From assembly GCA_965279315.1 (NCBI GenBank), contig OZ257145.1, forward strand, positions 2,294,001-2,358,000: a DNA stretch of 64,000 nucleotides, given 5' to 3'. Of the stretch, positions 7,827 to 15,724 are shown one piece after another. Made by a program: the position numbers and the translations under genes. Numbering within the stretch: the first letter of the stretch is position 1; every line of letters starts with the position of its first letter. The stretch comes from JAPWJZ01 sp965279315. Its GTDB lineage: Bacteria; Pseudomonadota; Alphaproteobacteria; Micavibrionales; UBA2020. The notes beneath the pieces are model-generated. The model made no database searches, was not told where the DNA came from, and was given only the letters and a program-made list of their open reading frames with translations.

Positions 7827-8166
7827 GGAACCTCGACAGTTCGAATTCGTGGCCGAAGGGGTCGCGGAAGGCGATGGATTTCATGTCCGGGTCATCAAGC
7901 CCGTCCACGATCACTGTCGCGCCCAGATCCAGGGCACGCGCAACATAGCCGGGCAGGGCATCGTCGGGAAACTCGAAAACGGGCACGCAGCCGGAACCCG
8001 TAAAAACGTCGCCCGGATTATGCAGCAAGCCCAGCCGGATATTGCCGCAGTTGATTTCTATCCAGCCGTCAAAGTCCTTGTGGGGCATTGTCATGAGCAA
8101 TTTTGACCAAAAGGCCGCCGCCTTGGCAGTATCCGGAACTTTGAAATAAATGGTCCTTATTTTCAT
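7819..8166 (-). CDS. VOC/glyoxalase-family protein
   Basis: A 115-residue single-domain member of the vicinal-oxygen-chelate superfamily. It opens with the typical first strand and helix (IYFKVPDTAKAAAFWSKLL) and ends with the conserved FRDPFGHEFELSRF, whose final glutamate is commonly a metal ligand. Members include glyoxalase I, dioxygenases and fosfomycin-resistance proteins; the substrate here is unknown. It is the first gene of a three-gene run with the cysteine-rich exported protein and the EamA transporter. Confidence 0.88.
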   Translation of the reverse strand: MKIRTIYFKVPDTAKAAAFWSKLLMTMPHKDFDGWIEINCGNIRLGLLHNPGDVFTGSGCVPVFEFPDDALPGYVARALDLGATVIVDGLDDPDMKSIAFRDPFGHEFELSRFHD

Positions 8167-8267
8167 GGTCTTAGCCTACAACAGCGTAATAAAATGTAAA
8201 GAAATCATTGCTTTGCACATATAAATGATAATGTTCTTTTCCAGAAAGGTAATTTCTATATACTGGT

Positions 8268-8290
8268 CTTCGCGATACGGAGTCGCAAAG
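8268..8290 (+). promoter_or_regulatory. Inverted repeat, candidate operator of the toxin-antitoxin pair
   Basis: CTTCGCGA (8268-8275) and TCGCAAAG (8283-8290) form an inverted repeat with one mismatch and a 7-base centre, 19 bases before the antitoxin start. Antitoxins of the Phd/YefM type autoregulate by binding such palindromes near the promoter. The assignment is by position only. Confidence 0.4.
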
Positions 8291-8309
8291 TTACGGATTT
8301 TACAGACCT

Positions 8310-8564
8310 ATGCCTGAGACGATCGATTTTATCGACGTGCACGACTATTTGGTGAAGAACGATGTGGCCGATCCGGTCACGATCGTTAAGCACGGGAAGC
8401 CGCATGCCGTCATGATCCCTTACGAGCTTTTCGAAGCGTTGCGTGACAGCAACCGGAAGGCGATCCATGTAAGCGAACTCAGCGCCGATGATCTGGATGC
8501 AATCCTCAACAGCGAAATTCCGGAAGAGAGCAGGAAATTCGACCACGAGGTGAAGAAGAAATGA
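8310..8564 (+). CDS. Phd/YefM-like antitoxin
   Basis: An 84-residue protein that looks like a prevent-host-death antitoxin: an N-terminal DNA-binding and dimerisation part (DPVTIVKHGKPHAVMIPYEL, the typical 'hypothetical toxin-blocking, repressor' fold) followed by an acidic C-terminal tail that would wrap the toxin (SELSADDLDAILNSEIPEE). The stop overlaps the start of the downstream PemK/MazF-like toxin gene by four bases (ATGA), the usual coupling in such modules. It would neutralise the toxin and repress the operon, perhaps at the inverted repeat at 8268-8290. Confidence 0.8.
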   Translation: MPETIDFIDVHDYLVKNDVADPVTIVKHGKPHAVMIPYELFEALRDSNRKAIHVSELSADDLDAILNSEIPEESRKFDHEVKKK

Positions 8565-9082
8565 GCATTTACGTTGATCCCAAACCCGGCATGGTCGTCC
8601 GCTATGGCTACCTTTGGGCGCGTCAGGCGCGCATGGGGCAGGACCACGGCGAGAAATTCCGGCCGAGCCTGATTTTGGCCGTGCGCAACGAAGACGACAA
8701 GAAAGTCGTCTATGTCGCGCCGATCACGCATACCGCGCCGTTTTATCCCGAAGAGTCGATCCTGATCCCGATGGAAACCAAGGCGCGCCTTGGCCTCGAC
8801 AGCGAAAAATCGTGGATCATGGCGAACGAAGTGAACAAATTCGAATGGCCCGGCGTTGATATCCGCCGCGTGCCCGACCGCCGCGAACGCAGCCAGTTTT
8901 ACGGCTTCGTGCCCGGCGAACTGCTGCAGCAGACGCGCGACAAGATGAAGGAAATGAACCTTCAGCACCGCTTCAACACCGTCGCCCGTGATGTGCAGCC
9001 CGTGCAGGTCGCCAACAACATGCAGTCGCTGCCGCAGGTATCGATCCCGCGCCCGCAGCCGCAGAATTTCAGGCACGGCTAA
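8561..9082 (+). CDS. PemK/MazF-like toxin
   Basis: A 173-residue protein whose first about 115 residues look like a PemK/MazF-type fold: GMVVRYGYLWAR, then EKFRPSLILAVRN and VVYVAPITHT. Classical members are mRNA endoribonucleases that halt translation; activity is not shown here. Past residue about 115 there is a Q/P-rich tail (QPVQVANNMQSLPQVSIPRP) not found in the roughly 110-residue classical MazF. It is paired with a Phd/YefM-type rather than a MazE-type antitoxin, a mix known in alphaproteobacteria. Confidence in the pair is higher than in the exact toxin mechanism. Confidence 0.75.
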   Translation: MSIYVDPKPGMVVRYGYLWARQARMGQDHGEKFRPSLILAVRNEDDKKVVYVAPITHTAPFYPEESILIPMETKARLGLDSEKSWIMANEVNKFEWPGVDIRRVPDRRERSQFYGFVPGELLQQTRDKMKEMNLQHRFNTVARDVQPVQVANNMQSLPQVSIPRPQPQNFRHG

Positions 9083-9199
9083 ATCTTCCGCCTGTTTATG
9101 GTATTTAAAAACCACATGTTTGCGGGGTAGCTTTACTGCGCGAATCTTGCATAATGCCTGCGTTCACACAGAAACGCATTTTAACGGGGCATTTTTATC

Positions 9200-9763
9200 A
9201 TGTCGCAATCCTTGAAGCCGTTCGATCCCAGCGCACGCTTGCCATCGCCGGAAGAAATCAGCGGGTTCTGCAATGCGGCGCAGCGCGGCGACCTTGAATT
9301 CGTGCGCGACATGCTCGACCAGTTCGGCGCCGGCATCGTGAATGCGCGCGACAATATCGATGCGCGCGCGATCACCTGGGCTGCGTTTTCCGGCCATACC
9401 GAAATCGTCGAATTGCTGCTGCAACGCGGCGCGGATATCGACGCGGGCGGCACCGACAACAAGCCCGCGCTGTCATGGGCGATTGGCGGCAACCATCACG
9501 AGACCGCTGCCGCACTGATCAACCGCGGCGCGTCGCTGGACGTGAAGGACAATTCCGATCGCACGCCCGCCGATTACGCGGCGAATGATCCCGGCATAAT
9601 GGCGATGATCGAAGACCGCCGCGAGCAGCTGGCCGAACACGAACGCCTGCACGGTCAGGCCGCGCAGGAAGCCGCCGCGCGCGCCGCAACAGCCAGCCGC
9701 CTCGAGCAGTTGAAAAAAGGCGCACCCGGCAAGTTCAAGCTGCCCGGATCGCCCAAGCCTTAA
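9200..9763 (+). CDS. Ankyrin-repeat protein
   Basis: A 187-residue protein with about three ankyrin repeats (FCNAAQRGDLEFVRDMLDQF; TWAAFSGHTEIVELLLQRGA; LSWAIGGNHHETAAALINRG) followed by an alanine/glutamate-rich helix and a lysine/proline-rich tail. Ankyrin repeats mediate protein-protein contacts; no enzymatic domain and no signal peptide is visible, so a cytoplasmic scaffold role is likely. It is a monocistronic gene facing a convergent Sel1 gene with one base between the stops. Confidence 0.88.
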   Translation: MSQSLKPFDPSARLPSPEEISGFCNAAQRGDLEFVRDMLDQFGAGIVNARDNIDARAITWAAFSGHTEIVELLLQRGADIDAGGTDNKPALSWAIGGNHHETAAALINRGASLDVKDNSDRTPADYAANDPGIMAMIEDRREQLAEHERLHGQAAQEAAARAATASRLEQLKKGAPGKFKLPGSPKP

Positions 9764-9764
9764 G

Positions 9765-10736
9765 CTATTTTTTGGACTGCTGCAGTTTTTCAAGCGCAGC
9801 TTCGGCCTGTGCGTTGCCCTGTGCTGCCGCCTTTTCAAGCCAGAATTGCGCTTCCTGGGGATCGGGCGGGATGCCGAACATATCGGTCGTCATGCCGACA
9901 CCCAGCACCAGCTGCGCGCGCTCATGGCCTTTTTCGGCCGCTTTTTTCAGCCAGTTGAGCCCCGCATTCGCATCCTTCGGCATGCCGTTGCCGGTCAGCT
10001 GCAACATGCCCAGCATGAACATGCCATCGGGGTCTTTGTTGTTCGCCAGCCGCTGGATTTCCTGCAGCTTGTCGGGCGCGGTTTCGATGGTGCCGGCAAT
10101 CGGGTTGCCCAGTTTCGCTGCGGCGTTTAAATCCTCCGCCACCACGGCGCAATCGGTTTTCTTGAACTCGCCCTTCTCGTAATTCATTTTTACGATTTGA
10201 AAGCCGACTTGAAACACAAGGTTGGCCGTATAGGTGAAATGGCCGTCGAGGATTTTCTGGTCGATAAAGGTGATTTCCTCCATCTGCCGTGTGCGGATTT
10301 TCAGCCGTTCGTCACGCTGCCGCACCTGCAGCTGGTTGCGGTAGATGTTGAAATAGGACGTGTATTTTCCGGGATTTTTTGCGATCACGCTTTCGTGTTC
10401 GGAACAGTATTTCAATTTCAGCGCGGTCGATGCGATCTGCATCTCCACATCGGCGGTTTTGGCGAAATCGCTTTCATAGGCCTTGATCAGGTCCTGCTGT
10501 TCCTTGGTCAGGTTCTTGACGATCCCGTCATAAATTTCCTCCGCCTTCGCGGCTTCGGGCGGCACATACAGGTTGATGGTGGGGCTTTTTTTTGCGTCGG
10601 GTTTTTCTTTGGGCGCATCTTTCGCCGTATCTTTCGCAGTGGCGACAGGTTTTGAGCCTGTCCTGGGCGTTTCCGCCATGGCGGGGGCCGCCAGCAGCGC
10701 GAAGGATAAAATAAAACTCATCAAAAATTTCAGCAT
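9765..10736 (-). CDS. Exported Sel1-repeat protein
   Basis: A 323-residue protein with a signal peptide (LMSFILSFALLAAPAMA, cleavage before ETP), a lysine/alanine/proline linker, a mainly helical middle (about 50-210) and Sel1 repeats at the C-terminus (DGMFMLGMLQLTGNGMPKDA; RAQLVLGVGMTTDMFGIPPD; AQFWLEKAAAQGNAQAEAAL). Probably a periplasmic scaffold. The ATG at 10736 is preferred to a TTG one codon earlier. I do not recognise the middle region. Confidence 0.85.
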   Translation of the reverse strand: MLKFLMSFILSFALLAAPAMAETPRTGSKPVATAKDTAKDAPKEKPDAKKSPTINLYVPPEAAKAEEIYDGIVKNLTKEQQDLIKAYESDFAKTADVEMQIASTALKLKYCSEHESVIAKNPGKYTSYFNIYRNQLQVRQRDERLKIRTRQMEEITFIDQKILDGHFTYTANLVFQVGFQIVKMNYEKGEFKKTDCAVVAEDLNAAAKLGNPIAGTIETAPDKLQEIQRLANNKDPDGMFMLGMLQLTGNGMPKDANAGLNWLKKAAEKGHERAQLVLGVGMTTDMFGIPPDPQEAQFWLEKAAAQGNAQAEAALEKLQQSKK

Positions 10737-10860
10737 CAAAGGCCCCTGTCCGTTTTCAAGTGTAACGGGGCAGCCCGTTATTATCTAGGGAGATTATCCG
10801 GTTGTTCATGTTGATTAAGAAAACTAGCTGCGCCGAATTTTGCAAGGAATAATGTTCAGC

Positions 10861-11484
10861 TCAATTTACGGTCATAAAAACATCATAACACGTATTCTTG
10901 CCTAATATTTGATGTGACGGCTGGCGGAGGCCGTGCATCGGTTCGGCATGCTGCGGCCATTTTAAAACGACGCGTTTTTTGGCGCATGCCAGCGCAACGC
11001 GCATCAATTCCAGCTGATCGGGATCTACGCCGACGATCTCGCGCACAATACGCATTTCTTTTTTCACAAGTGCGCTATTGTGGCGCGGCGGATGCATCGG
11101 GTCGACCAACACAACATCCGGCGCAAGGCCGGGCAACAATTCAATGGAATCGCCGTGCAGCAATGTCATGCGCGACATGATTTCGGCATAATGCCCGCCT
11201 TCTGCGTTTGCGCGTGCCATCGCATCGGACAGGCGCGCATGCATATATGCGGATCGTTCAATCAACGTCACATGTGCGCCCAATGCCGCCAGTAAAAATG
11301 CATCGCGGCCAAGCCCGGCGGTCGCATCAACCACATTTGGCACAACACCTTTTCCAAAGCCGACCGCTTTGGGAAGGGGCTGTTTCCGCCCTTCGTTCGC
11401 GCGCAGCCGATATCCGACGGCGCCGCCGACAAAGTCGATGGCCAGCTCCGGTTTCAGGTTTTCTTCTTTGGTCTCACGCGCCAT
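10861..11484 (-). CDS. rsmJ: 16S rRNA (guanine1516-N2)-methyltransferase RsmJ
   Basis: SAM-dependent methyltransferase that makes m2G1516 in 16S rRNA. The 207-residue protein has the SAM-binding motif DATAGLGRDAFLLAALGAHV, the following acidic ERS, and VLVDPMHPPRHNSALVKKEM, which matches the family's DPMYP-x-R-x-KSALVKKEMR signature and supplies the NPPY-like catalytic motif. RsmJ is best known from Gammaproteobacteria, so its presence here is worth noting. It lies just downstream of tRNA-Ser on the same strand (24 bases). Confidence 0.88.
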   Translation of the reverse strand: MARETKEENLKPELAIDFVGGAVGYRLRANEGRKQPLPKAVGFGKGVVPNVVDATAGLGRDAFLLAALGAHVTLIERSAYMHARLSDAMARANAEGGHYAEIMSRMTLLHGDSIELLPGLAPDVVLVDPMHPPRHNSALVKKEMRIVREIVGVDPDQLELMRVALACAKKRVVLKWPQHAEPMHGLRQPSHQILGKNTCYDVFMTVN

Positions 11485-11508
11485 GACGAGCCTGCAATAC
11501 GGGCATGT

Positions 11509-11598
11509 TGGCGGATGGGGTGAGATTCGAACTCACGGTGAACTTACGCCCACGCTAGTTTTCAAGACTAGAGCCATAAACCACTCGGCCACCCATCC
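11509..11598 (-). tRNA. tRNA-Ser(UGA)
   Basis: A 90-base class II tRNA including an encoded CCA. The 7-bp acceptor stem (GGATGGG with CCCATCC), the anticodon stem-loop with loop CTTGAAA giving anticodon TGA, a long variable arm and the T-arm GTGAG-TTCGAAT-CTCAC are all intact. It reads UCA and related serine codons. Confidence 0.97.
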
Positions 11599-11677
11599 AT
11601 ACGGCCTGTTTTACTATAGGAATGCGGTGAATATCAATGTTTCCGCTATTGGAATATTAAATACCTGAATATAAGGG

Positions 11678-13369
11678 CTAAATGGCGGCGGTGACGGGTT
11701 GCAGCCAGCCTTGGTAATGCACAATCGGCCCTGTCAGCGGATGCCAGATACGGACGTTGAAATGAAACCTGCCACCCGCCGCCGCCTCGAACGATTCCGT
11801 TTTCACGCAAAGCCACATGGGCAGCGGGATGCCGAAGGCCGACCAGCGGCGCAGGATAAGGTTCAGGCGTCCGCCCTGCGGCACCATCGCCATGCTGAAA
11901 CGCAAAGGGCCGAATTTTTCCACAATCAGGCGGCACGACCTGCCGTGCCCTTCATATTGACGGCTTGTGAACCTCTTGCCGGAGAAATCGCGCGTCCAGG
12001 CCTCGACGCCGTTGCGCACCGCGAATTTGACCTTGAGCGGCATATCGGTGCCGGCGGGTGGAAAACGCATCAGCCAGCAGGCAAGGCGGGCGAGGGGGCT
12101 GCCGCCGCGTATGACGGTTGCAGCGCCTTCTGCGGCGGCCATGGATTCAAAATCGTGCATGGCGCGGATTTCCGGCGGCAACATTTCCCATGCGGCACCC
12201 AGATGACGTTTGTAAAGCGGCGCAGTCATTAGGGGCAGGTCTTCACGAATCCCTGTATGAATGTCGCGCGTTTTGAACAGGCTGTCGTATTCTTCCAGTG
12301 TCAATTCCGGGGTGCGTGCACCCGGTTCTATTTTCACGCCGGCGGCAAATTTGCGGATAATCGCCTCGATCGCCATGGACGGGATCATCGGCCCGTCCTC
12401 CCGTTCGGCCAGCAGGTGCCATGACCTTTGCATTGGGGCGCCTTTTTCATCTTCGCCCGTCACCTCGACGAACATGCCGCCACGATGCTCGCCCCAGGTG
12501 ACATGGCGCATGACGAATTCCATCAGGGGCGCCAGCGGCAGGATCGTCGGCACGATTTTCAACCGCACAAGCCATGCAAAAAAATTGAGCGCGCGGTGCA
12601 GTATTTCCGGCACGGGGCCTGCGCCCATCCAGACCTCTTGCACCTCCGGCCATAATTTGGGCAATGCCCGCAAATCAGGCACATCGACCAGCGAAAAACG
12701 TATATTCCTGACCGGCACGAAACCGGGCGGCGCGATGGTGTAGCGCGTGGATTCGGTCATCGGGTATGAGGTTTCGCTGCGCCCGTTCCGGCGCAGCGGC
12801 ATCGGCTGCCCGGAATAACCCGCAATCGCGCGCAACACGTTTGTGCCCACGCCCGCAAACGGGGAAGGCGCGATACCGCCGCGAATGGCCAGGATTTTGC
12901 GCATGCCGGCCGACAGTTTTTTCACCGCAGCGACGGTCAGCACGGGGAAACTGGAAACACCTGAAAAGATGAAAACGCCCGCTTCGCGTGCCGCCTTGTC
13001 AAACTGCGCCACCCCCTCGACAAACGCGGCGCCATCGGCCAGGTCGAGGTAATGGATTTTCTGTGCAATGCAGGTTTCGATGAGTTTATAGCGGTCGTCC
13101 CCATACCCCTGAAACGGGCCGCTGGCATCGACAACAACCTGTGGCTGAAGCTTTTCAAGTTGCGCAGGCAGGTCGCCTTCCCTGTCGAAGACGGCGGCAA
13201 CAAGTTCCGCCCGCGCGTCATGGCGGGTCGAACAAAATTTCTCCGCACGTTCCAGCGACCGCCCCGACACGATCAGGGTGAGGCCGCTTTCGTTTTTCAG
13301 CAAGTCGGCCAGACGGCCGCCAAAAATGCCGTAGCCGCCCACGATCAGAATTTTTAACGCTGTACCCAT
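11678..13369 (-). CDS. Saccharopine-dehydrogenase-like NAD(P)-binding protein with DUF4166 domain
   Basis: A 563-residue two-domain protein. Residues 1-370 form a saccharopine-dehydrogenase-like reductase region beginning with the nucleotide-binding glycine motif GGYGIFGGRLADLL and containing VVDASGPFQGYG. Residues about 385-560 match the DUF4166 pattern (MHDFESMAAAEGAATVIRGG; RLACWLMRFPPAGTDMPLKV; ending HPLTGPIVHYQGWLQP). Homologues are annotated as putative saccharopine dehydrogenases, but the fused domain argues against a role in lysine metabolism; the substrate is unknown. Start ATG at 13369; monocistronic upstream of tRNA-Ser on the same strand. Confidence 0.85.
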   Translation of the reverse strand: MGTALKILIVGGYGIFGGRLADLLKNESGLTLIVSGRSLERAEKFCSTRHDARAELVAAVFDREGDLPAQLEKLQPQVVVDASGPFQGYGDDRYKLIETCIAQKIHYLDLADGAAFVEGVAQFDKAAREAGVFIFSGVSSFPVLTVAAVKKLSAGMRKILAIRGGIAPSPFAGVGTNVLRAIAGYSGQPMPLRRNGRSETSYPMTESTRYTIAPPGFVPVRNIRFSLVDVPDLRALPKLWPEVQEVWMGAGPVPEILHRALNFFAWLVRLKIVPTILPLAPLMEFVMRHVTWGEHRGGMFVEVTGEDEKGAPMQRSWHLLAEREDGPMIPSMAIEAIIRKFAAGVKIEPGARTPELTLEEYDSLFKTRDIHTGIREDLPLMTAPLYKRHLGAAWEMLPPEIRAMHDFESMAAAEGAATVIRGGSPLARLACWLMRFPPAGTDMPLKVKFAVRNGVEAWTRDFSGKRFTSRQYEGHGRSCRLIVEKFGPLRFSMAMVPQGGRLNLILRRWSAFGIPLPMWLCVKTESFEAAAGGRFHFNVRIWHPLTGPIVHYQGWLQPVTAAI

Positions 13370-13425
13370 GTTCCGCCTGTTTTACTATAGCGGCGGCATG
13401 GGGGCAACGGCGCGTTTATTGATGT

Positions 13426-13455
13426 TTGACTTTGCGCATCTAACTTCTTTAAAAT
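13426..13455 (+). promoter_or_regulatory. Sigma70-type promoter for the lytic transglycosylase gene
   Basis: TTGACT at 13426-13431, an 18-base spacer and TAAAAT at 13450-13455, placing the transcription start about 15 bases before the TTG start codon. Confidence 0.6.
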
Positions 13456-13477
13456 AAAGACGAAAAGGGGAATTTCA

Positions 13478-14452
13478 TTGCGATTCATGATCTGGGTGGC
13501 GCTGGCTGCTGTTACCGTTAATTTCTGGTCCTTGCCCGCATCCGCCGCCACGCAGGATTTCAAGTCGTGGCTCAAGGATTTGCGGGTGGAGGCCGCGTCT
13601 GAAAAGATATCGGCGGATACCATCGCCCGTGCGCTGCCCGATACGCTGGAACCGATCCCCCGCATACTGGAACTTGACCGCAAGCAGCCGGAGGGCACGG
13701 TCACGATCGACGAATACCTGACCAAGGCCGTCAACCCGGACCGCGTGCAAAAGGGGCGGTCAAAAATGGCCTATTTCCGCAAGACGCTGCAAAAGGTCGA
13801 GGAAGCGTATGGCGTCGACAAACAATTCATTGTCGCTCTGTGGGGGATTGAAACCAGCTATGGCACGAACACAGGCGGCTTCGATGTCGTCAACGCGCTG
13901 GCGACACTCGCCTATGATGGCCGCCGCAGCGATTATTTCCGTGGCGAGCTGTTCAAGGCGCTGCACATCCTTGACGCCGAACATATCAGCCATTCCAAAA
14001 TGAAGGGCTCGTGGGCAGGCGCGATGGGGCAGAGCCAGTTTATGCCGTCAAGCTTCCTGAAATTCGCCGTCGACTTCAACAAGGACGGCAAGCGCGACAT
14101 CTGGACGACCGAGGCCGATGTTTTTGCCTCGGCCGCCAATTACCTTTCCGAAAGCGGCTGGAAAAAGGGCGCAGTCTGGGGGCGTCGCGTGACAGTGCCG
14201 CACAGTCTCGACCGCTCGCTGCTGGGCGTGAACAACGAAATGACGCTGCAGGCATGGCACGACAAGGGTATCCGCCTCGAAAACGGCAAGCCTGTGCCGT
14301 TCGAGGGCGAATATATGGCATCTGTTGTCCAACCCAGCGGTGCCGGGACGACAGCTTTTCTGGTATATGAAAATTATCGGACGCTGCTTAAATGGAATAA
14401 ATCCTCCTATTTTGCCTCTGCCGTCAGCACCTTGGCGGATCGCGTAAAATAG
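13478..14452 (+). CDS. Lytic murein transglycosylase, MltB family
   Basis: Cleaves the MurNAc-GlcNAc bond of peptidoglycan with formation of 1,6-anhydro-MurNAc. The 324-residue protein has a signal peptide (cleavage after ASA before ATQ) and no lipobox, so it is a soluble periplasmic enzyme unlike lipoprotein MltB. The catalytic glutamate lies in ALWGIETSYGTNTGGF, followed by DYFRGELFKALHIL and GAMGQSQFMPSSFLKFAVDF. A TTG start is chosen because AGGGGA lies about 6 bases before it; an in-frame ATG three codons later is further from that site. It stands before rlpA, dacA and tmk on the same strand. Confidence 0.92.
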   Translation: MRFMIWVALAAVTVNFWSLPASAATQDFKSWLKDLRVEAASEKISADTIARALPDTLEPIPRILELDRKQPEGTVTIDEYLTKAVNPDRVQKGRSKMAYFRKTLQKVEEAYGVDKQFIVALWGIETSYGTNTGGFDVVNALATLAYDGRRSDYFRGELFKALHILDAEHISHSKMKGSWAGAMGQSQFMPSSFLKFAVDFNKDGKRDIWTTEADVFASAANYLSESGWKKGAVWGRRVTVPHSLDRSLLGVNNEMTLQAWHDKGIRLENGKPVPFEGEYMASVVQPSGAGTTAFLVYENYRTLLKWNKSSYFASAVSTLADRVK

Positions 14453-14531
14453 GCATAAAACCTAGCCATCGGGACGTGAATTGGCTATTCTCCAGAGACT
14501 TAAAAAACCGCATTCGGAAGGCTGCAAATCC

Positions 14532-15704
14532 ATGACCGCCCTGCATCGTTTTTTCAATCTGGCGCTGCCGATTTTCGGCATCCTGCTGCTGACCGGTTGC
14601 GCCGAAAGCCAGCTGATGTCGCATTGGGCGAAAAAGGTCAACTGGCCGGGCCAGCAGGAAACAGCAGGGACGTATAAAATCGGCAAGCCGTACCGCGTGG
14701 GCGCCGTCTGGTATTACCCGACCGAAGACTTCCGCATGAACGAAACCGGCATCGCGTCGTGGTACGGCCCGGATTTCCACGGCAAACGCACCGCCAACGG
14801 CGAGCGTTACGACCAGCATGAACTGACCGCCGCGCACCGCACGTTGCAAATGCCGTCGCTTGTGCGCGTCACGAACCTTGAAAACGGACGTTCCGTCGTT
14901 GTGCGCATCAATGACCGTGGCCCTTTTGCCCATGGACGCATCATCGACGTCTCGAAACGCGCGGCAGAACTGCTGGGCTTTATCGGCAAGGGCACGGCGC
15001 GCGTGCGGCTGGAAGTGCTGACACGTGAAAGCAAGCAGATGTCCGAAGCCGCCAAACGCGGCATGGATACGTCGCGCCTGACCATGGCCGACCTTGAACG
15101 CATGGAAAATGCGCGCCCCGAAGCTGTGCAGCCCGTGCAGGTGGCGTCACGCTCCAACATGAGCGACATGGGTGACATGGGTGATATACGCCCGACGCGC
15201 GTGGCATCGAATGATAACAGCCTGCCCGAAAGCCTTCAGACGCCGACAATCACGGTGGAGGAACTGGCCGCGCCGTCTTCTTCCGCGCCCTCCGTACGTC
15301 AGAATTACAGCAGCGCGCCCGCCTATGCGCCGCCTGCGCCGCGCCAGACCTATGTTGATTCAACGCTGCGCGATGATGAAATGAGCGAAACGCCAAACAC
15401 AAGCATGGCGACCGGCCGCGTGGACGAGGGGCGTTTTATGCCCGCGCCCGTGGTTGTGCAGGAACCTGTCTCGCCGACCGGCCTGTTTGTGCAGGCGGGT
15501 GCGTTTGCCGTCCGCGCGAACGCCGAAAAACTGCAACGTGACCTGAACGGTATTGCGCCGGTGCAGGTCGACCCGATCAATGTGCAGGGCCGCACGTTGT
15601 ATCGTGTCAAGCTCGGTCCGATCGCCAGCGTGCAAAAGGCCGACGCAATTCTGGAACGTGTCATCGCGCTGGGTTCGACCGGCGCGCGCGTCATCCGTAA
15701 GTAA
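14532..15704 (+). CDS. rlpA: Septal-ring lytic transglycosylase RlpA, lipoprotein with SPOR domain
   Basis: Outer-membrane lipoprotein that acts on peptide-free glycan strands at the division septum. From this start the lipobox LLTGC places the lipidated cysteine at residue 23. The double-psi beta-barrel domain (GIASWYGPDFHGKRTANGE; VVVRINDRGPFAHGRIIDVS) is followed by a low-complexity linker with a small DMGDMGD repeat, then a C-terminal SPOR domain (LFVQAGAFAVRANAEKLQRD to the end) that binds denuded septal glycan. The ATG at 14532 has GGAAGG ten bases upstream; an earlier TTG would spoil the signal peptide. dacA follows after 20 bases. Confidence 0.95.
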   Translation: MTALHRFFNLALPIFGILLLTGCAESQLMSHWAKKVNWPGQQETAGTYKIGKPYRVGAVWYYPTEDFRMNETGIASWYGPDFHGKRTANGERYDQHELTAAHRTLQMPSLVRVTNLENGRSVVVRINDRGPFAHGRIIDVSKRAAELLGFIGKGTARVRLEVLTRESKQMSEAAKRGMDTSRLTMADLERMENARPEAVQPVQVASRSNMSDMGDMGDIRPTRVASNDNSLPESLQTPTITVEELAAPSSSAPSVRQNYSSAPAYAPPAPRQTYVDSTLRDDEMSETPNTSMATGRVDEGRFMPAPVVVQEPVSPTGLFVQAGAFAVRANAEKLQRDLNGIAPVQVDPINVQGRTLYRVKLGPIASVQKADAILERVIALGSTGARVIRK

Positions 15705-15724
15705 AAAATATAAAAGAGGGTGTG

